Shown: in pieces, positions 14,272 to 23,363 of the stretch
How the letters are laid out: every line of letters starts with the position of its first letter
Numbering within the stretch: position 1 is the stretch's first letter
From: Trematomus loennbergii
Taxonomy: Eukaryota > Chordata > Actinopteri > Perciformes > Nototheniidae
Direction of reading: 5' to 3'
NCBI GenBank assembly: GCA_012861695.1
Contig: JAAOOA010000026.1
Span: forward strand, 22,252,001-22,316,000
DNA: 64,000 nucleotides
Notes under the pieces: generated by a model
Database searches by the model: none
Told to the model about the DNA's origin: nothing
Seen by the model: the letters and a program-made list of their open reading frames with translations, nothing else
Made by a program: the position numbers and the translations under genes

Positions 14272-16026
14272 TATACTTGTGTCTGTGTGTGTTTTACCAC
14301 CAACTAATACATTACAGAAGCAATTCTCTGTGCAGTACTGCAGTTGTGTTAGTGTCGTTTCCTTGTGTTTGATGATATGATCTGCAATAGCAAAATCAGT
14401 CAGGTGTCGCAACATAAACAAGGATTTATCTAATCTAATCTTTATTTAATCAGAGGGAATGAGAAGCAGCTGGGTGATTGGGTGATACATGTATAGATGA
14501 AGCTGTGGTTGGGAAGGGCAGAGAAGAAGAGAAAAGTGGAAGCACGTTTGGAAACGATGGAATGCCCCGGCGATTAACGAGTACGGCCAATGACACGCTG
14601 GTGTTTAGCCAAATTATATTTCAATGGTCACCATCTTAGTTTAGCATGCTAACATTTGCTACTGTAGTCGTCAGTAGTGACCATAAATAACAGCTGAAGC
14701 TAATGGAATTCCCTTAGATTTGCAGGTATTTGTCATTGGTTGATCATCCGAATGATCCTACAAGAAAATCAAAGCATTACAGTTTTTCCTGACCATGTGG
14801 TCTGTACCACATTTCACAGTAATCCAATAATCTATATATTGTATGAACAGTTTCACCCCAAAACCAGATGTGAACCCGGCATTAAAGGAAACATCTGTGC
14901 AGCATTGAAGTCATCAGGGTTCATCTCTTGGGAACCATGAATGTTGTTGCAAATATATCTAGTATGTGTTGGGAAAATTGAGAACTTTAACTCACTTTAG
15001 TAACAAGAAATGAGCTAATCGTTTGGATTAATTTTCAGAAAACCAGTGATATTTTGTCATCATAATCGTGCTACAGAATAAGTGAGAGATGTACCTAAGG
15101 AATAAGGATCAATCCTACGGTGGACATGAACATTCACAAAAACATAATCCACTAGTTGTTAAGAGATTTATTTCCTTCCCTAGAGACATCACAATGTTGC
15201 TAAGAAATACCACTCATTCCTATTGGCTAAGAGTTAGGGTTAGGGTTGTTTTGTTGGACCAACAGTCCAAAACCCAAAATAGATAAAGTACTAACATCAA
15301 AGGTAAGTTGGCATGTTTGCTAATATTAAAAAATATTTTAAAAAATACCATATTTATTAATTGCTGCTGATTAATTCAAATCATATATTAGTTTATTAAT
15401 GGTTTCAGCTCTGGAAATAGGAAAAAGTCTTCTTAGGGTCAGTGGGTTTCACGACTTACGATGTTGCCGGTTGGCATTGGTTTCATATGGTTACCCAGGA
15501 GGTTTTATTTATTTCGGGTTTGTTTATTATGTTAATGTGGGTCCTTACATTTCTCATTGGAAACCTTTTCATGATGCATCTTGTTCATAATTCACCCTGA
15601 GGTGTTTTTTCACAGGAGGAAGAGAGAGTAAGAGAGGAGGGGGGAGTTTCTGAGTAGTGCGGTCACACAGCGGTGTCACACACACATGCAGGTCTGATCA
15701 AAGTGTGGCTACACACTGACTCTACTGTTACACTCCACTGGCTGCTCAACCTAGAGCCTGAACGTTGGATCATTCATCCTTCACCTCATGCAGAATTCCT
15801 TCGCCATTTGTAATTTCTCCGTTGCCTTCTGCCACAATGTCACATTTCACTTTAGCCTTTAACCCAAAGCATCAACCAACGTCCAATCCAAACATTTTAA
15901 TTTTGTTTTGCCCTTTGCAATTATGTTACGGTTAAGTTACAGTTAATACAGATGGTTTGTGACAGACATTAGGCTATTACAGGAAACAAACTATAAGGAC
16001 CCCTATGACATTTACATGAGGTAAAT

Positions 16027-16240
16027 ATATACATTGAAAAACTGAAACTTTGACTTTAATAAAATGTATTATGTCAACAAGTTTCACAAAACTGTATTAG
16101 GTTAGTTGAAAGCAATAACATTTAGTTTAAATAGGATCAACTTAATATTATCGCTTTCAACTAACCTAATACAGTTTTGTGAAAGGTATTCACATAATAC
16201 ATTTAATTAAAGTCAACGTTTCAGTATTTTCACTGTATGT
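16027..16240. mobile_element. Long inverted-repeat (foldback-like) MITE
   Basis: The left arm (about 16027-16111) and right arm (about 16151-16240) are near-complementary over some 85 nt. They share TTTCACAAAACTGTATTAGG and its complement, plus AATGTATTATGT and ACATAATACATT. The loop is about 40 nt. No clear target duplication was found. It lies about 320 bp upstream of the SCPP TATA box. Confidence 0.7.
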
Positions 16241-16355
16241 ATATACATGTATATTTGTATAACATCCAGGAAGATGTGGGCTAGATTGCATTTTTCTTGT
16301 TCCTGGTATTTTGTCCACCCTTTGGAGTCCCATATTTAAAGTTCCAAGAACATGT

Positions 16356-16363
16356 TGACGTCA
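16356..16363 (+). promoter_or_regulatory. CRE-like palindrome upstream of the Ser-rich SCPP gene
   Basis: A perfect TGACGTCA octamer about 200 bp upstream of the TATA box. It matches the consensus for CREB/ATF factors. Use is inferred only from sequence and position. Confidence 0.4.
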
Positions 16364-16504
16364 ATTATACGCAAATTTGCCAAAGACAATTCCTGACTCT
16401 GGACTAAAAACAAACATGTTTTCCAATGATTCATGCATGCCTTTGGGTGATATATTACCGCGGTACATTTCCTCTCCTCTCCCTCCCCTCTGACCCAGTC
16501 TTGC

Positions 16505-16569
16505 CCAATCCTCCCCACAGGGTCCGATGCCCGTCACATCATCTGGGACGTCCAGGCAGAATATATAAG
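16505..16569 (+). promoter_or_regulatory. Core promoter (CCAAT and TATA) of the Ser-rich SCPP gene
   Basis: CCAAT sits at 16505-16509 and ATATATAAG at 16561-16569. Transcription would start near 16595. The downstream exon splices at a strong GTAAGT donor (16705), matching the usual SCPP layout of a short untranslated first exon. Confidence 0.6.
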
Positions 16570-16594
16570 CAGCAGCCACTCCTGCATGGAGACA

Positions 16595-16704
16595 TCCTTC
16601 TGAACTGAAACCAAGAGCGATTACAGCTGCAGAGAATCCCATTGATTATATTCAGGATTTAAGAGAGGAAAGAAAAAGAGCAGATCTGGTTCTACAGGAA
16701 ACTT
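16595..16704 (+). other. Non-coding exon 1 of the Ser-rich SCPP gene
   Basis: The start is inferred about 30 bp after the TATA box. The end is set by donor ACTT/GTAAGT at 16704/16705. It contains no retained start codon. SCPP genes typically have an untranslated exon 1 followed by an exon with the signal peptide. Confidence 0.55.
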
Positions 16705-16781
16705 GTAAGTTTGTTTTAAATGTTTTATTTGAATGTGATTAACTGTTTTAAATCTTTAAAAAGGTTTTCAGTGTTACATCA

Positions 16782-16985
16782 TTAAATTACATTGCATTTA
16801 GCTGACACTTTTATCCAAAGCGGCTTACAATAAGTGCATTCGACCAAGAAGATACAAACTTGAGAGAAACCAGAATCATATAAGTACATCAGGTTTCATA
16901 GAGCCAAAACATTTCAAGTGCTACTCAACTGGCTTTAGATAAGCCAGTCCTTTATTAGTATATAAGTGCTTTGTTAGTCATTTGT
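16782..16985. mobile_element. SINE-like repeat carrying one copy of the 19-bp minisatellite unit
   Basis: Contains ACACTTTTATCCAAAGCGGC followed by TTACAATAAGTGCATTCGACC, a conserved tail of many fish SINE/LINE copies also seen at about 53680-53705. Its distal part (16955-16979) reads TTAGTATATAAGTGCTTTGT, essentially one unit of the 19-bp array found at 23.4-25.9 kb. It lies in intron 1 of the SCPP gene. Confidence 0.65.
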
Positions 16986-17178
16986 TGTTATAATAGGTAT
17001 GTGAATATGTATGTTGTTAGAAAACATGTTTTAATTTGTATTATATTCACCTTTTTGAGGATAGTAATTCTCCACTACATCATATTTCTATACCCAGTCG
17101 CTGGTAGTGTGTTGGCGGGATATGTGAATGTGTTGTTCTTTGTGGCTTCCCTCCCTTGCAGACAAGAACCAATCAGAG

Positions 17179-19569
17179 ATGGAGCTTCTGACAACCGCCT
17201 TAGTCATCGCTCTCCTGTCTATAACAGCATCCGCTAAGCCGGTAAGCTAACCACAAAGCAACATATACAACTTCCTTCTTCCTCCTCCTCACTGATCTTT
17301 CCTTCTCAACAACTGTGCCTGTTTCAATCACTTTCACAACTGAGGTTTTCAACCCTGTGCTACAGTAAAACTGATTATTGCTTTATTATGAATACGTACC
17401 GATTCTATTTGAGGTATTCTACTAATGTATTTATTCTATGGTGAACTAATTAAGGCATTTCCATTTTAAATATTCCCTCTGCGGATCAATTTGTTCGTCG
17501 ATGAAATACTTGCATTACACAATGAACACAAGACTTTTACATTTAGTCGTTTTTACAGTTAAGCCTCTAAAATTGCTACATTATGAGTTACATTTTGGGT
17601 TTGTTGCACCCAACACCTTCATGCCATGTGCTGTAACAATGTAACTTTTCTGAGGACACAATATACTTTAGGTTTTACATTTGGTTAATTGTTACCCACA
17701 TTAAAGGTGGGGTAGGTAAGTTTGAGAAACCGGCTCGAGATACACTTTTTGTTATATTCCATGGAATGCTCTTAACATCCCGATAGCAATGAATATCTTA
17801 AGTGCTTTGACAAAAAATCCATAAAGAAATGTCATCTGTGGAAGCCGTAGTACTGTAAAAAGCACGACCAATCATTTTAGCCGGCCCGGCTAAAATAACT
17901 GGATGGCCTACCTGCCTGTCAGCCTTCCATCTGTGCACAAACTTATCTCGTGCCCTCATTGGTCATGTGCGCGTTCGTGTGTGTTGGAGGGGGTTCTATA
18001 AGGAAGTGGCAGATTTTCTCCGGTTGTGTATTTTCAAATTCTAGCGATCTCGAGCCGGTTTCTCAAACTTACCTACCCTACCTTTAATTTACAAATAATA
18101 AGTAGATCAGCTGATTGGCAAGCAGAACTTAAATTACCTTTTAATGAATCAGTTTATACTTATATCCTCTGTGTTTGACAATTATTAGGTCAAATAATAA
18201 GTGCTTTATCGGCCTAAAAAGAGAAATGATGTTTGCAATATCACGTCAATTCTTATAGACATTTAGGAAAAGAGGATTGTGAGTTTTAATTGTGTAACAA
18301 TAACCAGTAATGTGAGCACTCCCTATGTGACTCTCTGACTTGTGGATACTTGTCTTTAATTGCATACGTAACCTAATATAAGCCCAGAGCATTTGGTTTC
18401 ACACAGGACACAAACCTTATGACAACGCTGATAAATGAATATAGTTCTGCGATGATTGCTCATCAAACCTTCAGTATGACATTGGTGAGGAAAAGGTGGC
18501 GTTGTGTTTTTAAACTAACTATATTTCACATCTTGCTAGGCATAGCGTAAGGGACACCTTATACATTGTAACTAAACAAAAATCCTGTAGAATCATTTAA
18601 CAATGGGAATATATAAGATGACCGTTTATTAATAACCAAGGGGAAATGCATGTATCCACGTTGTTGTCTACACACACATTACAAATACATAGGACCTATA
18701 CAAATATGTATACACATGCACTTTTTATGGAGAGGTGCCAGAGAGAGAGAGTGCCAGATAAGATAAGATAGTGCCAGATAAGATACTGTAAGATAAATTG
18801 TCGGGCCAGAGTTACAAAAATACAATAAACACAGCAGCATAATAATAAAACTGTACACTAAAAGTGCAGTAAAAAGAGCCATTAATATCTACAGGAAACA
18901 TAGACGGTCACTTAATTAATGTAAATATTAACAGTATTTAGTAGTGCAGAAGAACGTAGTGGCAGATACGTAATTGCACGTCAAATAGGAAATTGTGTGC
19001 TTTAACACCAACAGTAGCAGTAACAACGTCTCTCTCATTTTCTATTCCCTCCCTAGATTGGTTGGCGTCGGCATCAGGATGCTGACATCGCTGAAAATGA
19101 CCTGATGCAAGGATGGCTGGGGATGAATTACAGGGGGTCTTCGTGGTCTGCAGAATCTTCGAGCTACAGTGACTCATCTTCAGAGTCGAGTGAGTCACTG
19201 GAGTCTGAATCTAGTGAATCTTCAGAGAGTGAATCTTCAGAGAGTCAGTCTTCAGAGAGTCAGTCTTCAGAGAGTCAGTCTTCAGAGAGTCAATCTTCGG
19301 AGGAGTCCTCTGAGGAACGTCCATTCACCGATCAGACAACTATGGGCGTGACCCCCACTGCCATGACAACCATCACTAATGTAAAAAGGAGTACGCCGAC
19401 CCCTGAGCCAGACACAGGGAGCACAGATGGGCCGACTGATTCAGGGAGAACCGTCCCGCCAGCAACACCGACCCCATCTGATGGTATCACGTCATCTGGA
19501 TGTACTGAGTGTTTTATCTTGACGATTCCAACGGCAGTTCCCATCACAGAAAATAGAGGAGACAACTAA
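17179..19569 (+). CDS. Acidic Ser/Glu-rich secretory calcium-binding phosphoprotein (SCPP), scpp1-like
   Basis: Exon 2 (17162-17241) carries ATG at 17179 and a 21-codon signal peptide, MELLTTALVIALLSITASA, then KP, before a GTAAGC donor. The last exon (19057-19569, stop TAA) begins IGWRRHQDADIAEND and joins in phase 0, the rule for SCPP genes. The core is a Ser/Glu block with many S-x-E sites (SSESSES, ESSESES, repeated SSESQ), the target of the Golgi kinase FAM20C. A Thr/Pro-rich tail with a GCTEC cysteine pair follows. Length is 191 residues, or 217 if the candidate exon at 18407-18484 is used. The role inferred from family is a secreted, calcium-binding matrix protein of mineralised tissue. 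Its position beside spp1 supports scpp1, but a starmaker-like or lineage-specific SCPP cannot be excluded. Confidence 0.78.
17701..18087. mobile_element. TTAA-site MITE (piggyBac-like ends) in intron 2 of the SCPP gene
   Basis: The element is flanked by TTAA at both ends (17701-17704, 18084-18087) and has about 37-bp inverted termini: AGGTGGGGTAGGTAAG with GTTTGAGAAACCGGCTCGAG on the left, their complement on the right. TTAA duplication is the hallmark of piggyBac-type transposition. It has no transposase. A fragment of the same terminus is visible near 19877. Confidence 0.8.
18407..18484 (+). other. Candidate extra exon of the Ser-rich SCPP gene
   Basis: A 78-nt open segment (26 codons, phase 0 at both ends) lies between acceptor TTTCACACAG and donor GTGAGG. 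It encodes DTNLMTTLINEYSSAM, then IAHQTFSMTL. It fits the SCPP exon-phase rule and would insert between signal peptide and acidic core. It lacks the S-x-E motif typical of the third SCPP exon, so it may be a chance match. Confidence 0.35.
19213..19299 (+). repeat. 15-bp coding tandem repeat in the SCPP acidic domain
   Basis: About six copies of TCTTCAGAGAGTCAG or close variants each encode SSESQ/SSESE. The phase keeps S-x-E phosphorylation sites in register. Three of the central copies are identical. Confidence 0.88.
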
Positions 19570-19691
19570 CCAACGGCATTCATATGCCAGTCAAATGTAA
19601 TCTTTCTCACATGTCTCTTGTGTTGTTATGACAGGTTAAGTATCACAAAGATTTCCATTCTATAAATGTCTGTTACGCCTATGGCCTGCTG

Positions 19692-19697
19692 AATAAA
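19692..19697 (+). terminator. Poly(A) signal of the Ser-rich SCPP gene
   Basis: AATAAA lies 123 bp after the TAA stop at 19567-19569, in the context CTGCTGAATAAAGCCC. Confidence 0.7.
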
Positions 19698-19719
19698 GCC
19701 CTTACATTAGCAGTTTTAT

Positions 19720-22717
19720 TAGCTGGGCAAAATTCCCAAGGAAAATCATAGGTGGCGCTTTCAGATAAAAAACTACCTGTTACAGTATCAAGTATTAAGA
19801 TGCATGTCCTTTAATGACCACTAGATGCTTGATAAAAAAAGCAAGTTAGCATCCATATAGGCCTGCAGTGTGTAAAGCTGGGGTAGGTAAACCTCTTTAA
19901 AAAAACGTTTAGTTAAAAATTCTCTCTACAACACTGCAGCATATAATACATTTGGAGCTATGACAAAGACACATTTATATCGGTGGCTGTTAAATGTATT
20001 CAGCCTGAATGAAATGGTTGGACAGTCAACATGCCCGTCAACTTGGAGCTGAAGCTAACCAGCCATGTTTGTTTTTTGTTTATTATGATAATATGTTGAG
20101 TTACTGATTTTGGAGGGAGGTCTAAGAAGACTGACAGTTATGCCAACTTTCCCACCAGATTCTGTGACTTTTAAAAGCTAGTGCTGCTAGCTTCTTTGAT
20201 TGGAAAAGAGTTAACAACATTCAATTGTGAGTTTTGGTTTAATCAATTGCAGCACTTTGGTCAACTCTGTTGTTTTTAAATGTGCTATATAAATAAAGTT
20301 GGATTGGAATTGAAAATCGTATGAACTCTTTCTGGCTTCTCCAATGTATCAAGAGATAGAGACCAGATCAAATAAATATGGTTATAGTACATGAATACAA
20401 ATGTTGCTCAATCGTGTTTACCCTTACTGTAGGTATTACCCAATCAAAAAAGTACCAGCAGGATTTTTTTGGTTGATTTCTTTCAGTGTGTCAATATAGT
20501 TATTTCAGTTTTTCTCATAAATCTGTGTGTAAACTACTGTTTGACGTATTTATCTAAGTCTTTTGTAAGTATATTGTGTAGCACCTGTTACACAAGCTTG
20601 TTACAATAAGTTTTATACAACATTTTACAGAGAAATCCAGAGTATGAAACCCACAGTAGGGTGTGTCCTGTTGTTCAGCATGTAAAGGCATCAGAAGAGA
20701 GCAAACAACACAAACTGAGTTATTGCCACAGTGGCTTGGATAATTATGGGTTGTGAATTCATATTTTCCCAAACTATATAAAGCTTAGAGGGCTGGATAC
20801 AATACCTTCATATTTTGTATAAATTAATTTGTTGTAACTGTTCTGTTTTTTCTTCTGAAGGAAAATAAAAAATCTTAATTACAATGAATTTTTCACTTTT
20901 TTTTTATTTAAACATACTTTATTTATTTATTTAGCTTGTGACTGTGAACTCCTTCCCGTAAAGTAACCCATTTAGAGTGTGAAAGATAGAAGCTTACACT
21001 GTACAGTATAAATATGAGGAATTCATTTATGCATGTGTCTGACAGATGTACGGTATATTTAAGATTTACCAGGTCATTTACTTTCCTCTAGAGGAATATA
21101 TCCATGCAACTCATTATTTGTATTGTATGTGTCCACCTATTAGGGATTTCTGGAATTTGATTTGTGGTGCTCAGAGCATAGGACAAAATCCAGCAACACA
21201 TATCCCCGAAAACATATGTATTACCAACAAAAAGTTGCTATGAAAGCTAGTGGAGAGACAAATATCCGAAAGCCACATACAACCAAAACCCTCTGCACAG
21301 TGGAAAAATGTATTAATGAAATGTGGTTAATCTGATCCTTTAAGGTCACAACAACACTTCTTCTTTACTTAAAGGGGACCTATCATGCAAAATGCATTTT
21401 GTACGTCCTTTATACATGAATATGTGTCCCCGGTGTTCCAGGGAACTCACCAAGTGTCAGAAAACACAACCCTCTCTATTTTCCTCCACACCCAAATCTC
21501 TAAAAAAGGGGCTGCAACGGATCTGATAAAAACTGATCCAGATTTGAACACTGTCCTGACGTCAGGACGGTGGCACTACGGCTATTGGGCCAACTCCACC
21601 AATCAGGAGGAGACAGCCACGGCCATTGCCGTTCGAAAGCGCTGGAGACGCTGTAGTACATATGCCAGGCCTGTAGATGGTGCTGTTCTCACAGAATCTG
21701 CCTTGCAAAACAGAGCTAAAAAATTTCAAATTGAGCAAAATGAGGCATGGCTAAAATGCATGATCTGTTTGGTATTTTGAAAAAAAATGTATAAATATGC
21801 CTTACATAGGTTGTCATGCACTGTAAATATAACCAATCTACTCATATGACTCATAAATGTCCTGCTCTAGTGTCTTTAAGGAAGACGTCATATTGTACCT
21901 GGTCACGTGCTGTATTTATTAGAGAGATTGGCCTTTAAGTCTTAAAATATTTTTCAAAAAAACAAAAGAAGCTCTGATCACTGCTAAAAAGCTGGCTCTA
22001 TTATTAATAACAAATACAACTCAATATCTTTAGACCAGAACATGCTTATAATTCAGTGACTTGGCTCCACCTAATGGAGAAAGTCAATTATTACCGTCTA
22101 TATGATTTCCAAAAAGGTTTCTAGCTGATATATGGACCGGTTCAACTCTTATATTGCCCGACAATACCCCTGAATACACAGCTTGGTGAATAAAGAAGTG
22201 GATGTTTCACAGTTTGATATGAAGGAAGTTTCAAACTATTCTTACAAATCCTCACCAGCAGAGGTCACACTTTCTGAACTCTTTTCCAAATGGTCCATAC
22301 AGGGAGTCAGTAGACCCAATTGTAGGAAAGTTCAGGCAACAGTAACTTTCAACATAAAGACCTTAATTTAATTTGAGGCAAAACCGAACAGAACTTCCCA
22401 AACACGACAAACTGAATCCAACAATGACCTAAAACAAGGCTTAAATACAAGCAGAACTAATGAGGGGATGAAGTGCAGGTGTGCAGAAAGTCAGGTGGTT
22501 GCAGGGATAATGGGGAACAGGTGGAACTAATAAGGTCAGTTCAGACAGTCAAAACAGGTGGAAAAAATAAAATAAAAAAGGAAAAAGATAATACAAAAAA
22601 TTAATATCATGAAAGTAACCCTAACCCATTTTACATATTAAGTATCTTTAGTAAAAAACTTTTTTTTAACTGAAGCGTTGACTGGAATTCTGGAACATTA
22701 TCATTAAGGATAACACT
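19720..22717. other. Intergenic between the two SCPP genes, left part
   Basis: Holds scattered repeat debris, including the fish-type repeat at 21369-21830 and a fragment of the TTAA MITE near 19877. The 131-codon frame at 21385-21780 lies wholly inside a repeat and is not counted as a gene. No other coding evidence. Confidence 0.6.
21369..21830 (+). mobile_element. TTAAAGGGGACC-type interspersed repeat
   Basis: Starts TTAAAGGGGACCTATCATGC, the opening of a very common fish short DNA element, and contains AGCAAAATGAGGCATGGC near 21738. The 27117 repeat has the complementary words (GCCATGCCTCAT, TTTTGCTCAAAATACC), so the two are related copies. The right terminus is not clean, so the end coordinate is approximate. 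Confidence 0.6.
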
Positions 22718-23143
22718 TTCTAAATCAGGGGTGTCAAACTCAAGGCCCGTGGGCCAAATCCGGCCCCGACTTCATTTTATTTGGCCCGCAAGAGCTTGCA
22801 AAAAATATTATACGTTTATTATACGGTTTCATGCCACTTTACAGAAGCACAATGTCCATAAACTACATGTCCCACAATGCATCTCATTTTGTGACGTGCG
22901 CACTGAAGAGACTTGCAATTATTTTAAATGATTTGCCCTAGACTTCTGCTCTCAGACGTAGTTAATTATGAAGTTATTACCAATAATAATAATCCAATGC
23001 AGAGGCAATAATGTAATATAAAACATTATTTTATATATATATATGTATATTGATATAGTCTTAAAGTTACAACCGGCCCTTTGAGTGCACCCTTAATGCT
23101 GATGTGGCCCGCAATGAAATTGAGTTTGACCCCTGTTCTAAAT
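22718..23143. mobile_element. hAT-type MITE with perfect 8-bp duplication (GGGGTGTCAAACTC family)
   Basis: The element (22726-23135, 410 bp) begins CAGGGGTGTCAAACTCA and ends TGAGTTTGACCCCTG. TTCTAAAT flanks it on both sides. GGCCCG-rich subterminal motifs appear at both ends (GGCCCGTGGGCC, GTGGCCCGC). No ORF; non-autonomous hAT copy. Confidence 0.92.
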
Positions 23144-23363
23144 GCTCCAAATTGTATGTAATAATAGAAATCAAACACTTATACTATGTCACCCAAGTGT
23201 CGATACGCTCTTGTATCTTTTGCACATATTTCATTTAGGTAATAGACAATACGTTGTGTGTAATTATTATCATATATATTGAATACACTTTTAAGGGTTG
23301 TGACGCCCAGACTTACTAGTTTAGGAATATAAAATCCAATTGAAGATTGGACCTTTGCTTTCA

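Larger units (their letters stand above)
13890..16350. other. Intergenic between tandem array and SCPP promoter
   Basis: Contains a (GAT)n tract at 14238-14269, a two-unit telomere-like motif at 15234-15248 and a long inverted repeat at 16027-16240. Short open frames at 14740, 15089 and 15399 show no domain, signal or splice context. No gene supported. Confidence 0.6.

Noticed and set aside
21385..21780. 131-codon plus-strand frame
   Set aside because: Lies wholly inside a TTAAAGGGGACC-type repeat with a related copy at 27117; no domain recognised.
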